Part shown: positions 27,800 to 35,839 of the stretch, one piece after another
How the letters are laid out: each line of letters starts with the position of its first letter
How positions within the stretch are numbered: position 1 is the first letter of the stretch
NCBI RefSeq assembly: GCF_034366625.1
Contig: NZ_JAXMIH010000008.1
Span: 806,001 to 870,000 of the forward strand
Direction: 5' to 3'
DNA from: Prosthecobacter sp.
GTDB taxonomy: Bacteria; Verrucomicrobiota; Verrucomicrobiia; Verrucomicrobiales; Verrucomicrobiaceae
Length of the DNA: 64,000 nt
The notes under the pieces: model-generated
Database searches by the model: none
What the model was told of the DNA's origin: nothing
Seen by the model: the letters and a program-made list of their open reading frames with translations, nothing else
Translations under genes and position numbers: made by a program

Positions 27800-28255
27800 A
27801 TGAGCTCACTCTCGACTCCCAAGCTCCCTGCCCAAGGCATTCTTGAACCCCTCGGCGACGAGGATCGTGACATCCTGAGCGGCTACGGCGAATTCCTTCC
27901 CGTGCAGCCCGGCCAGCACCTCATTGAGGAAGGCCAGCAGCAGAACAGCCTCTTCTTCGTTGTCTCCGGCAAGTTCCACGCCACCGCCATGCGTGGCGGC
28001 CACAAGGTGCTCCTCGGCTCGATTCAGAAAGGCGAAACGATTGGAGAAATCAATTTGCTCGATCCGAACGTCGCCAGCGCCAGTGTCACTGCCGTCGAAT
28101 TTTCCCAAGTCTGGCGCATCGACGGGGAAAGCCTCGAAGGGTACATCAACGAATATCCACGAGCCGCCGCCTGGCTGCTTATCGGCGTGGGCCGCACCAT
28201 CTCCCATCGTCTGCGTGCGGTGAATGAGAAGATCGCCGCCTTCTACAGCGCATGA
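27800..28255 (+). CDS. Cyclic nucleotide-binding domain protein
   Basis: From the ATG at 27800 the protein is 151 residues consisting of one cNMP-binding beta-roll. Residues about 35-75 contain VQPGQHLIEEGQQQNSLFFV and the phosphate-binding-cassette region GETIGEINLLDPNVASASVT, where G-E-I-N-L stands in for the usual G-E-x-x-L. The last Arg of the cassette (R-A/T) is replaced by S-A-S, so cyclic nucleotide binding is uncertain. No DNA-binding domain follows, so it is not a CRP-type regulator. Upstream in-frame codons lack similarity. Confidence 0.82.
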   Translation: MSSLSTPKLPAQGILEPLGDEDRDILSGYGEFLPVQPGQHLIEEGQQQNSLFFVVSGKFHATAMRGGHKVLLGSIQKGETIGEINLLDPNVASASVTAVEFSQVWRIDGESLEGYINEYPRAAAWLLIGVGRTISHRLRAVNEKIAAFYSA

Positions 28256-28272
28256 TGCGGTGATCGGTGTGA

Positions 28273-28315
28273 GCGGACTTGGGCGCGCATGAACACAGCG
28301 CGCCGGGAGGTCCGC
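28273..28315. repeat. Stem-loop after the cNMP-binding gene
   Basis: GCGGAC (28273-28278) pairs with GTCCGC (28310-28315), and GCGCGC pairs with GCGCGC inside. No T tract follows, so a terminator is only one possibility. Confidence 0.4.
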
Positions 28316-28340
28316 AGCCCGCGAATAGGTAAATTACCCC

Positions 28341-28724
28341 ATGTCCGGCCTGTTGCCATTTCCCCCCACTAATTCGCTGGAAGCCCTCCAGCTCATTTTC
28401 CTGCTGTTCGCCGGCCACGCGCTGATGGATTATCCTTTGCAGGGTGAGTTCCTCTCCTCCTGCAAAAACCGCCACCTGCTCATGAAGCGACAGGATCCCA
28501 CGCGACCGGTGGGAATCTGGCCCGTTTGCATGACGGCGCACTGCCTGATCCACGGAGCCACCGTCTGGGCCATCACCGGCTGTTTTGTCGTCGGTTGCAT
28601 CGAGTTAGTCCTGCACTGGATCATCGACTACGCCAAGTGTGAGAACTGGACCACGCTCAATCAGGATCAGGCCCTGCACTGCATCTGCAAGATCGGCTAC
28701 GTCATCGCGGCCATGCTGGTTTGA
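28341..28724 (+). CDS. DUF3307-like small membrane protein
   Basis: The 127-residue protein has three hydrophobic stretches. It contains FLLFAGHALMDYPLQGEFLS, then MTAHCLIHGATVWAITG and LVLHWIIDYAKCENW. The conserved polar pattern H-x-x-x-D-x-x-x-Q within TM1, followed by H-x-x-x-H and D-x-x-K, matches the DUF3307 family. The role of that family is unknown; the polar residues might bind metal. The downstream neighbour, an AlkP-like gene, is separated by a repeat. Confidence 0.6.
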   Translation: MSGLLPFPPTNSLEALQLIFLLFAGHALMDYPLQGEFLSSCKNRHLLMKRQDPTRPVGIWPVCMTAHCLIHGATVWAITGCFVVGCIELVLHWIIDYAKCENWTTLNQDQALHCICKIGYVIAAMLV

Positions 28725-28725
28725 G

Positions 28726-28813
28726 GTTCCAAGTTTGAAGTTTCAGGTTTCAAGTTCGCCTTAACACGTTCATGACTGGCAGAACTTGAAACTTTGAACC
28801 TGAAACTTGAAAC
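28726..28813. repeat. Imperfect inverted repeat of the TTTGAAGTTTCAGG type
   Basis: The left arm contains AAGTTTGAAGTTTCAGGTTT and the right arm its near-reverse complement, GAACCTGAAACTTGAAAC. It fills the gap between the DUF3307-like and AlkP-like genes. Interior spacer is about 25 bases. Confidence 0.55.
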
Positions 28814-28822
28814 TCCGACCTC

Positions 28823-30223
28823 ATGCAGCGGACAGCGATTTTAAACGTCGTCGGCCTCACCACGCGGCTCATCGGCGAGCACACCCCGGCGATCCGTGCG
28901 TTTCTGGAGCGCAACCGCTCCACGCTCATCGAGCCGGTGCTCCCCGCCGTCACCTGCACAGCCCAGGCCACTTATCTGACCGGCAGACTGCCGCGTGATC
29001 ACGGTGCCGTCGCCAACGGCTGGTATGACCGCGAGTACGCCGAGCACCGCTTCTGGAAGCAGCCCGAGCAGCTCATGCAGGGCGAAAAACTGTGGGAGGC
29101 GCTCCGCCGTGTCGATCCGCAGTTCACCTGCGCGAAGCTGTTTTGGTGGTTCAACATGTATTCCACCGCCGACATCTCCATCACGCCGCGTCCGCTCTAT
29201 CCCGCCGATGGCCGCAAGGTCTTCGACATCCACACGCAGCCCATGCCGCTGCGAGACCGCATCAAAAAAGACCTCGGGCCCTTCCCCTTCCGCAGCTTCT
29301 GGGGCCCCGGCTCCGACATCAAATCCTCCATCTGGATCGCCGAAAGCGCCAAATGGATCGAGGAAAAGCACTGGCCCGGCCTCTCGCTCGTTTACCTCCC
29401 GCATCTCGACTACAACCTCCAGCGCGTCGGCATCGACATGGAAAAAATCCGTTTCGACCTGCGCCAGATCGACAACGTCGTCGGCGATCTCATCCGCTTC
29501 TACGAGACGCGGAACATCAAAGTCGTCCTCCTCTCTGAATACGGCATCACCAACGTCGAACAGCCCATCCACCTGAACCGCGTCTTCCGCGAACGCGGCT
29601 GGCTCAGCATCAAAGACGAGCTGGGCCGCGAAACCCTCGACCTCGGCGGCTCCAAAGCCTTCGCCATCGCCGATCATCAGATCGCCCATGTCTATGTGAA
29701 CGATCAGAGCCTCCTCGCCAACGTCCGCGGTGCGCTCGAAACCACGCCCGGCGTCGCCCAGGTGCTCGGCAAGATGGAAAAACATCTCCACGGCCTCAAT
29801 CACGAACGCAGCGGCGATCTCATCGCCATCGCCGACGCCAAGAGCTGGTTCACCTACTACTACTGGCAGGACGACCGCAAAGCCCCCGACTTCGCCCGCT
29901 GCGTCGATATCCACCGCAAATGCGGCTACGACCCCGTCGAGCTCTTCCTCGATCCGCAGCTCAAGTGGCCCAAGCTCAAGATCGCCGGCAAGCTCGCCAA
30001 AAAAGCCATCGGTCAGCGCATGCTCATGGACGTCATCCCGCTCGATGCATCGCTCGTCAAAGGCTCCCACGGCCGCATCCCCGAAGACCGCAGCGACTGG
30101 CCCGTTCTCATCGGCGACTTCGACCAGCTCCCCCGCACCGGCATCCTCGCCGCCCACGAAGTCTGCAACCACCTCTTCCGCCTCTGCTCCAGCGGGCATG
30201 GGTATGGCAATGTGGGGTTGTGA
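28823..30223 (+). CDS. Alkaline phosphatase superfamily protein (NPP-like, divergent)
   Basis: The 466-residue protein matches the nucleotide pyrophosphatase/phosphodiesterase branch. The nucleophile segment PAVTCTAQATYLTGRLPRDH (Thr44 likely) precedes the typical H-G. However, the usual N-terminal metal Asp is replaced (LNVVGLT), the D-x-x-x-H site reads LPHLDYNLQRVG (Asp kept, His replaced by Gln), and the S-D-H-G motif reads LLSEYGIT. Active-site metal geometry should therefore differ. Homologues occur in eboABCDEF-like loci, a family I recall only generally. No signal peptide is seen. It ends before an AT-richer hypothetical gene. Confidence 0.8.
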   Translation: MQRTAILNVVGLTTRLIGEHTPAIRAFLERNRSTLIEPVLPAVTCTAQATYLTGRLPRDHGAVANGWYDREYAEHRFWKQPEQLMQGEKLWEALRRVDPQFTCAKLFWWFNMYSTADISITPRPLYPADGRKVFDIHTQPMPLRDRIKKDLGPFPFRSFWGPGSDIKSSIWIAESAKWIEEKHWPGLSLVYLPHLDYNLQRVGIDMEKIRFDLRQIDNVVGDLIRFYETRNIKVVLLSEYGITNVEQPIHLNRVFRERGWLSIKDELGRETLDLGGSKAFAIADHQIAHVYVNDQSLLANVRGALETTPGVAQVLGKMEKHLHGLNHERSGDLIAIADAKSWFTYYYWQDDRKAPDFARCVDIHRKCGYDPVELFLDPQLKWPKLKIAGKLAKKAIGQRMLMDVIPLDASLVKGSHGRIPEDRSDWPVLIGDFDQLPRTGILAAHEVCNHLFRLCSSGHGYGNVGL

Positions 30224-30265
30224 TTATAGATTGCCTTGGTTCGCAAGATTTTGAAAACTTAAACA

Positions 30266-31315
30266 ATGAAACCATCTGCCTGTGTCGGTCTGTTTATTCT
30301 TGTGGCAGGAAATTTGCTGGGGATTGACCCATTCTACCAACCTGAGGAATGGGATCGTTATCAAGAACGCGTTCTGCGACTGCGTGAACATGAAAAACTG
30401 GCATTTATCCGCCCTGATCCCGGTAAACACCCGATAGTAGCTTTGCAGACTCTCATCCTGCGGGAATTCAAAGTTAAAGACGTGAATGTTTATGAAGCTT
30501 TTGAGGCGTTGGCGGATGGCTGTGGATCGTCTGGTGTGAGTGTCACATTTTATGTGGATTCGTCGGCTCGACACAATGAGTCACGCATAAGTTACGAGGC
30601 CCCTGCGGGGGAAACTGTTGCCAAAACGCTCGGCTATCTGATGATGCTAACCAGAACACATATCCATCTGTCTGGTAACCACATACTGGTCGCCAATTAC
30701 GACACGCTTAATCCTTATGTTGTCTCTTACGGTGTTTATGTGTTGAGTGAAAAGGCGGCTGATTATTGCCGCCTCCCCAAACCGGATGTTGCTGGCAAGG
30801 AGGGAGAATGGATGGCGGCGGAGAAGCATTTAATGGAGCAGGGGATTCCATTTCCTGCGGGAACCTATGCTGACTACCGACCCGATATTCACTCTTTGGT
30901 CGTCATTAATACTGATGTCACGCGTGGTTCACTAAGGGCTTGGCTGCGAGAAATCGAAAATCGTGTCATTATCGAAACCACCAAAGATCAGGGAATCGTC
31001 GCCATGGACGGTTTTAAGATTGAAACACGGAGCTACCCAGTAAGCGACCAAACTGCGCAGAGAATGCATGGTTGGCTGATGGACAAGAAAAACAAACTCG
31101 TTCCATTCGCTCACGACACTGCCGATCTTGTGTCTTATCGCACTACCATTTCTAACAATCAGACGGGTAGCGCGGCTTGGCTTGACGTGAAATCCAAACG
31201 TCTCTGGGTGCGCAATAGGCCGGAAGATCTTGATGATTTTGAAAAGGGCTGGGAAGCATGGCTCGCGAGACTAGAGGCGCACCCAGCATATGGAGTTAAG
31301 CCCTCAAAAAAGTGA
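30266..31315 (+). CDS. Secretin/TonB-short-N-terminal-like protein, exported
   Basis: The 349-residue protein has a signal-like lead (ACVGLFILVAGNLLG). Two regions look like the short STN repeats seen in secretins: residues about 60-130 (LILREFKVKDVNVYEAFEAL then LGYLMMLTRTHIHLSGNHIL) and residues about 190-240 (IPFPAGTYADYRPDIHSLVV, then TDVTRGSLRAWLREIENRV). Verrucomicrobial genomes contain many such stand-alone domains. The gene is AT-richer than its neighbours, with more A/T-ending codons, suggesting recent acquisition. It has no identifiable partner. Confidence 0.6.
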   Translation: MKPSACVGLFILVAGNLLGIDPFYQPEEWDRYQERVLRLREHEKLAFIRPDPGKHPIVALQTLILREFKVKDVNVYEAFEALADGCGSSGVSVTFYVDSSARHNESRISYEAPAGETVAKTLGYLMMLTRTHIHLSGNHILVANYDTLNPYVVSYGVYVLSEKAADYCRLPKPDVAGKEGEWMAAEKHLMEQGIPFPAGTYADYRPDIHSLVVINTDVTRGSLRAWLREIENRVIIETTKDQGIVAMDGFKIETRSYPVSDQTAQRMHGWLMDKKNKLVPFAHDTADLVSYRTTISNNQTGSAAWLDVKSKRLWVRNRPEDLDDFEKGWEAWLARLEAHPAYGVKPSKK

Positions 31316-31334
31316 CGGCGGATTCAGGCTGTTC

Positions 31335-31376
31335 GGCCCAACGGGCCAGGACTCAACCCAGGGCACCAGCCCTGGG
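31335..31376. repeat. Left REP hairpin cluster of the RAYT element
   Basis: Two hairpins stand in a row: GGCCC-AAC-GGGCC (31335-31347) and CCCAGGGC-ACCA-GCCCTGGG (31357-31376). The mirror-image pair sits at 31968-32011. A third partial hairpin (CTCTGAAGGAGCGCGGGA near 31420) lies closer to the gene. Confidence 0.75.
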
Positions 31377-31451
31377 AGTTGCGCATCACCTCGGCCCGTT
31401 CTCATTCGGTTGCGCTCTGAAGGAGCGCGGGAAAACGTCCTTGCCGCCGCC

Positions 31452-31903
31452 ATGCCCCAATCGCTCGCCAAAATCTACGTCCACTCATCTTCAGCACGAA
31501 GAACCGCGAGCGCCTGCTCCCCGACGATCTTCGCCCCGGACTCCACGCCTACCTCGGCGGCATCCTCCGCGATCTCGGCGGCACGGCGGTCGAGATCAAT
31601 TCCGAACCGGATCATGTGCACCTCCTCTTCCTCGCCTCCCGCGCCGAGACGTTGAGCGATGTCGTAGGCCAGCTCAAAACCGGTTCCAACCTCTGGCTCC
31701 AGGAGCAACGGCCCGAGTTGCACCCTTTCCATTGGCAGAACGGCTACGGTGCCTTCTCCGTCAGCCCGTCTGCCGTCGAGGACGTGCGCGATTACATCCG
31801 CCGCCAGCGCGAGCATCATCGCATGATGACGTTCCAGGACGAATACCGCAAATTCCTCGTTAAACACGGCATTGAGTTCGACGAACGGCATGTGTGGGAT
31901 TGA
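31452..31903 (+). pseudogene. REP-associated tyrosine transposase (IS200-like), frameshifted
   Basis: The N-terminus MPQSLAKIYVH is in one frame. After base 31481 the frame must shift to continue as LIFSTKNRERLLPDDLRPGL, HAYLGGILRDLGG, EINSEPDHVHLLFLASRAET, and the end YIRRQREHHRMMTFQDEYRK then HGIEFDERHVWD. This is the Y1 transposase of RAYT type: D-H-V-H-L-L is the HUH-type metal site, and Y of YIRRQREHH is the nucleophile. The break is one missing base near 31482-31484 (GTCCACTC instead of GTCCACCTC), so a sequencing error cannot be excluded. Mirrored REP hairpins flank it. Confidence 0.8.
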
Positions 31904-31967
31904 ATCACGCCCTCCCGCGCTCCGTTGGAGCGCGACCTTGGGTGAATCGGTGGTCGTGGCACGCAAT

Positions 31968-32011
31968 CCCAGGGCTATCGCCCTGGGCTGAATCCTTCGG
32001 CCCGTTGGGCC
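31968..32011. repeat. Right REP hairpin cluster of the RAYT element
   Basis: CCCAGGGC-TATC-GCCCTGGG (31968-31987) and GGCCC-GTT-GGGCC (31999-32011) repeat the left-side hairpins in reverse order. A sequence CCCGCGCTCCGTTGGAGCGC near 31913 mirrors the third left hairpin. Confidence 0.75.
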
Positions 32012-32065
32012 TCCAATCGCGCCGACAAAACACTGCCTGCCTTTTTCCTTAGCGCCGTGTCATTC

Positions 32066-32143
32066 AACCGCTGATAAGACGCTGATTGAACGCTAATAAT
32101 AAATCTCCGTTATCAGCGTCTCATTAGCGTCATATCAGCGGTT
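32066..32143. repeat. Inverted repeat made of 11-bp units
   Basis: The left arm (32066-32099) contains CGCTGATAAGA, CGCTGATTGAA and CGCTAATAATA in tandem. The right arm (32110-32143) is nearly its reverse complement. Arms are 34 bp with a 10-bp spacer. The unit length of 11 bp is close to a helical turn. It lies between the RAYT element and thiS. Confidence 0.7.
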
Positions 32144-32186
32144 CAAACCTCCGTTTCAACTGTCCCTGCGGCACCGCTAACCGGAT

Positions 32187-32387
32187 CTAACCCCCCGCCG
32201 TGATCTGCACGATCTCGATCACGTCGCCATCACTCACCGTGGCGGTCTCAATCTCACGCGGCAGCAGCGCGGCTTGATTCTGCTCCACCACCACCGGCTT
32301 GCCTGCGAGTCCTACAGTCACCAGCAGCGACTTCACCGTCTGCGGTGCTTCAAACTCACGTTTCTCTCCGTTCAAAGTGATCTTCAT
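32187..32387 (-). CDS. thiS: Sulfur carrier protein ThiS
   Basis: The 66-residue protein has a ubiquitin-like beta-grasp fold. It begins MKITLNGEKREFEAPQTVKS and ends DGDVIEIVQITAGG, with the C-terminal Gly-Gly that is adenylated by ThiF and thiocarboxylated. It is the sulfur donor in thiazole synthesis for thiamine. It lies 26 bases downstream of thiH, probably in one operon. Confidence 0.93.
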   Translation of the reverse strand: MKITLNGEKREFEAPQTVKSLLVTVGLAGKPVVVEQNQAALLPREIETATVSDGDVIEIVQITAGG

Positions 32388-32413
32388 GGCTGGTCAGGAT
32401 GATTGAAATGGTC

Positions 32414-33553
32414 TCAAGCGATCATCGTTGCGAGAATCGACGCATCCCAATCCTTCCACACGGGATCAAGACCGCTCTGGCGCAGCATCTCGGCCACGCT
32501 TTGCGCCGAACGCTGATCCGCGATGCCAAACTGGCCTTCCGCACGATTCGTGTCGGCCTTCACTTCGACTTCGACGCGCTTGCCGCGCACGGTGAGATGC
32601 AGGTCGTCGTTCCCTGCGCCCGTGTAACCTCCCGGTTCGGTGTGACTGCCCGCGCTCATCACCGTGATGCCCAGCGGGGCCAGCGCGTCGCGCAGCGGTG
32701 CGGACTCACGCGTGCTCAAAATGATGCCCACCTCCGGGAACGTGAGGCGAAACGCGCAGATCGTCTGCACCAGCGCCCAGTCCGGAAAATCCGTCATCGG
32801 GGTGAATCCACCTGCCGCCGGCCGCAAGCGCGGAAACGCCACCGTGAAGGTCGATTTCCAGCAGTGTTTATAAAGATGCTCCAAATGCGCCGCCAGTCGC
32901 AGCGCCTCAAGCCGCCAGTCGCTCAATCCAAACAACGCGCCGATGCCGATGCGACGAAATCCACCCGCATAACCACGTTCCGGGCACGCCAGCCGCCAGT
33001 CGAAGTCCTTCTTCGGCCCCGCCGTGTGCATCTGCTCATACACGCCGCGATCATACGTCTCCTGATACACCACGAGTCCTTCCGCGCCCGCCTTGACCAT
33101 GCGCTCATACTCCGGTGCCTCCATCGGCCCGACCTCGATGCCAATCGTCGGCACCAAATCACGCAGCGCCCGAATGCACTCCTCCAGATAGCCATCACTC
33201 ACAAACCGCGGATGCTCCCCCGCCACGAGCAGGATATTCCGAAAGCCCTGTGCCACGAGATGCTTCGCCTCGGCCACGACTTGATCCACCGTGAGTGTCA
33301 CGCGCAGGATCGCATTGTTGTCCCGCGAGAAGCCGCAGTAGCTGCAGTTGTTCACGCACTCATTGGAAACATACAGCGGCGCAAACAGCCGCATCGTCTT
33401 CCCAAAATTCCGCCGCGTGATCATCCTCGACTCCCGCGCCATCGCCTCGATCTGCGCCGGCCCCTTCGACTCCAGCAACGCCGCAAACCGCTCCATCAGC
33501 GGCGATTTGCGCTGTGGGAGGGCATCAAGCGTGGGAATGAAGGAGGTTTGCAT
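32414..33553 (-). CDS. thiH: 2-iminoacetate synthase ThiH
   Basis: From the ATG at 33553 the protein is 379 residues, the usual ThiH length. It carries the radical SAM motif C-V-N-N-C-S-Y-C (SNECVNNCSYCGFSRDN) and GEHPRFVSDGYLEECIRALR, LVVYQETYDRGVYEQMHTAG and SAGSHTEPGGYTGAG near the end. It cleaves tyrosine to dehydroglycine and p-cresol for thiazole synthesis. Upstream in-frame codons lack similarity. Confidence 0.95.
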   Translation of the reverse strand: MQTSFIPTLDALPQRKSPLMERFAALLESKGPAQIEAMARESRMITRRNFGKTMRLFAPLYVSNECVNNCSYCGFSRDNNAILRVTLTVDQVVAEAKHLVAQGFRNILLVAGEHPRFVSDGYLEECIRALRDLVPTIGIEVGPMEAPEYERMVKAGAEGLVVYQETYDRGVYEQMHTAGPKKDFDWRLACPERGYAGGFRRIGIGALFGLSDWRLEALRLAAHLEHLYKHCWKSTFTVAFPRLRPAAGGFTPMTDFPDWALVQTICAFRLTFPEVGIILSTRESAPLRDALAPLGITVMSAGSHTEPGGYTGAGNDDLHLTVRGKRVEVEVKADTNRAEGQFGIADQRSAQSVAEMLRQSGLDPVWKDWDASILATMIA

Positions 33554-33599
33554 CTGGACTGCTTTGGATAGTCCGCAATCCGGCATCTGCAATCCACAA

Positions 33600-33947
33600 T
33601 CACCCAACATACTGCGTCATGAAGACCTCGTTGCCCTCGGCATCACGGAAGACACCGAGCAAAATCGGCTCGCCTTCCCGCTGCTGCGGCGATTGAAGGA
33701 TCGTGGCACCGGCCTTTGTGACCTTCTCAGCCATCGCCAGCACGTCCTCATATTGAAAACTCAGTCCCGTCGGATTGCGCGAGCCGTCGTGACCGCCGTG
33801 CAGGGCCACAATCGCGTCGCCATGCCGCAGTTCCGTCCAGAAATCGCTCACAAAGATTTCTTCGAGGCCGATCACATCGCGATAGAAGGCCACCGCACGC
33901 TTCATGTCGGCGGCCATGATCATGAATTTCACTTTTTCGGGTTTCAT
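33600..33947 (-). CDS. VOC (glyoxalase/bleomycin-resistance) family protein
   Basis: The 115-residue protein has one VOC module pair: MIMAADMKRAVAFYRDVIGL and E-E-I-F-V-S-D-F-W-T-E-L, then FQYEDVLAMAEKVTKAGATI and LLGVFRDAEGNEVFMTQYV. The usual metal ligands (H/Q..E) are only partly visible: the final E of GNEVFM is kept. The substrate is unknown. It lies 18 bases from the neighbouring minus-strand hypothetical gene. Confidence 0.8.
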   Translation of the reverse strand: MKPEKVKFMIMAADMKRAVAFYRDVIGLEEIFVSDFWTELRHGDAIVALHGGHDGSRNPTGLSFQYEDVLAMAEKVTKAGATILQSPQQREGEPILLGVFRDAEGNEVFMTQYVG

Positions 33948-33965
33948 CGTCTTGGGAGAAGAGAT

Positions 33966-34397
33966 TTAGCAATCGTGTCCGGGTTCCAGCAGTTGTACCG
34001 CCACGCCGAGCATGTTGGCAATCTGCGTGGCTTTGTCCATGCACCAGTGCTCAACCGCCTCGCTATGCGGTCCGCACATGAAAAACTCGAGGTAGTTTCT
34101 GGGGTCCTTTGCATCCAGCTCCAGATTCATCTGCACATGGCCGCAGGCCTTCGCGGGCAGCACCGGATACACGCTGAGTTCGCGGATCGAGTTGCGCGGC
34201 AGGCGCCGCACGCCATCGCGCACCTGCAGAATGAGGTTTGTTTCGTCCATCGCCACCAGCATCAGCACCTCCGGGCCGCAGGTGGAGAAAGCTTCGATCA
34301 ACGTCGCATCCAAATCCTTGTCGCCACAATATGCCGCATAGCAAAACGAGGCTGGCGGCGTTTGTGCGAACTCAATGATGTGTTCTGGCCGGATCAT
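33966..34397 (-). CDS. Conserved-looking hypothetical protein
   Basis: From the ATG at 34397 the protein is 143 residues with no signal or TM segment. It contains CGDKDLDATLIEAFSTCGPE, RDGVRRLPRNSIRELSVYPV and CMDKATQIANMLGVAVQLLE. An extra ATG at 34424 would add nine residues. I recognise no family. Spacing suggests cotranscription with the VOC gene. Confidence 0.6.
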   Translation of the reverse strand: MIRPEHIIEFAQTPPASFCYAAYCGDKDLDATLIEAFSTCGPEVLMLVAMDETNLILQVRDGVRRLPRNSIRELSVYPVLPAKACGHVQMNLELDAKDPRNYLEFFMCGPHSEAVEHWCMDKATQIANMLGVAVQLLEPGHDC

Positions 34398-34417
34398 ACC
34401 GCGGAAGCTGGACGCAC

Positions 34418-35833
34418 TTGGCAAAACCGCAAGCCGCGCCCACTGTGTCCCGCGTGAAGAATGTCCTGATCATCCTGCTTCTCCTGGCGCTCGCGGCTTC
34501 GCTGTTCCTGCCTCGCGAAGTTGTACCGCCGAAAATCGAAACGCCGCCACTGCCGCGTTTTCCCGGCATTGTCGCCTTGTTGAAGGAGGCGCGTGCCAAT
34601 CCTGCGCTCGCCGGTGCTGCCATCGGCTTCTGCCTCATCAATGCGCAGGGCGAGGTGGTGATGGAGGACAATGCTCAAACCGCCTTCATTCCCGCCTCCA
34701 GCCTCAAAACGCTCACCACCGCCACCGCCCTCGAAGTTCTTGGTCCTGATTTCCGCTTCACCACCACGCTCAAATCCACCGCGCCCATGAAGGACGGCAC
34801 GATCGCAGGTGATCTCGTTATTGTCGGCGGCGGTGATCCGATGCTGGCGATGGCAGATTTGCAGGCGTGGGCAGCGGACTTGAAAAAACGCGGGCTGAAA
34901 CGAATCACGGGCCGCGTTCGTGGCGATGCGAGCCTCTTTTCTGGCAGTCTTTACGGCGACTTCTGGAACTGGGGTGACATCGGCAACGGCTACGGCAGCG
35001 GGGTGTCCGGCCTCAATCTCAATCACAATCGCTACATTCTCGTGTTTCGCGCTGGAGCAGCCGTCGGCACTCCTGCGGAGCTGCTTGGTATCAGCACCGA
35101 GCTTCCTGCAATTGCCTGGAAGAATGAAGTGACCACCGGACCCACCGGTTCCGGGGACGGCGTGGTCATTCATGGCGGTGAAAGCACCACGAAGGTCCAC
35201 CTGCGTGGCACGGTGCCCCTCGGGGCCGCGAAGTTTCAAGTGACCGGAGCCGTGCCTGATCCCGAACGTTTCATCGCGCATCACTTCAGCCGGGTGCTCG
35301 TGACGGCAGGCATCCAAATCAATGAAGCAGCTAGCGGGAACAACAAACCCGAGCACGAACTGCTGAAACACGAGTCGCCATCCTTGACCGATATCGTCAC
35401 CAGCATCCACGCCACTTCCGACAATCACGAAACCGAGTGCGTCTTCCGCATGCTGGGCTTGAAGGCCGGCAAAGCGCCCGATGTCGTGATTCGCGAGCAT
35501 TGGAAGCCGCGCGGGCTCGATTTCATCGGCCTGCGCATGGAGGACGGTTGCGGCCTGGCTCGCGCTGACTTCATCCGCCCGCTCGATCTCGCGTGTTTAC
35601 AGTTTCTCGCTGGCAAAGGTCCGCAGGGAGCCGTCTACAAGGCATCGCTGCTGTCCAAAGACGGCCTGCGCTGGAAGGGCGGCGCGATGTCCGGCGTGCG
35701 AACGGTCACTGGCTATGTCACGGGCAAATCTGGCGAAGAGTTCTGCTTCGCCTTCATGGTGAATCACTACGCCGATGGCAAAGTCGTTTCCGAACTCAAC
35801 CAGCGGCTGACGGATGCGATGCTGGGGCTGTAG
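34418..35833 (+). CDS. dacB: D-alanyl-D-alanine carboxypeptidase/endopeptidase (S13, PBP4-type)
   Basis: The 471-residue protein has an N-terminal TM/signal segment (VLIILLLLALAASLFLP) and the peptidase S13 layout: catalytic S-S-L-K (FIPASSLKTLTTATALEVLG), GGGDPML after the insert-domain start, the S-D-N motif (IHATSDNHETECVF) and K-G-G (RWKGGAMSGVRTVTGYVTGK), standing in for K-T-G. It trims or cleaves peptidoglycan cross-bridges in the periplasm. The frame begins at a TTG (34418); a GTG at 34445 gives a more normal lead and is a good alternative. Confidence 0.88.
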   Translation: MAKPQAAPTVSRVKNVLIILLLLALAASLFLPREVVPPKIETPPLPRFPGIVALLKEARANPALAGAAIGFCLINAQGEVVMEDNAQTAFIPASSLKTLTTATALEVLGPDFRFTTTLKSTAPMKDGTIAGDLVIVGGGDPMLAMADLQAWAADLKKRGLKRITGRVRGDASLFSGSLYGDFWNWGDIGNGYGSGVSGLNLNHNRYILVFRAGAAVGTPAELLGISTELPAIAWKNEVTTGPTGSGDGVVIHGGESTTKVHLRGTVPLGAAKFQVTGAVPDPERFIAHHFSRVLVTAGIQINEAASGNNKPEHELLKHESPSLTDIVTSIHATSDNHETECVFRMLGLKAGKAPDVVIREHWKPRGLDFIGLRMEDGCGLARADFIRPLDLACLQFLAGKGPQGAVYKASLLSKDGLRWKGGAMSGVRTVTGYVTGKSGEEFCFAFMVNHYADGKVVSELNQRLTDAMLGL

Positions 35834-35839
35834 CGGCGG

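Larger units (their letters stand above)
31335..32011. mobile_element. REP-bounded IS200-like (RAYT) element, decayed
   Basis: The element comprises one transposase gene between mirrored REP hairpins, listed separately. Element boundaries follow from hairpin symmetry: 31335 on the left and 32011 on the right. Such RAYT elements propagate REP sequences; this one is probably immobile because the gene is frameshifted. Confidence 0.7.

Noticed and set aside
28841-30199. A 452-codon open frame opposite the AlkP-like gene
   Set aside because: Antisense shadow with acidic, low-complexity composition.
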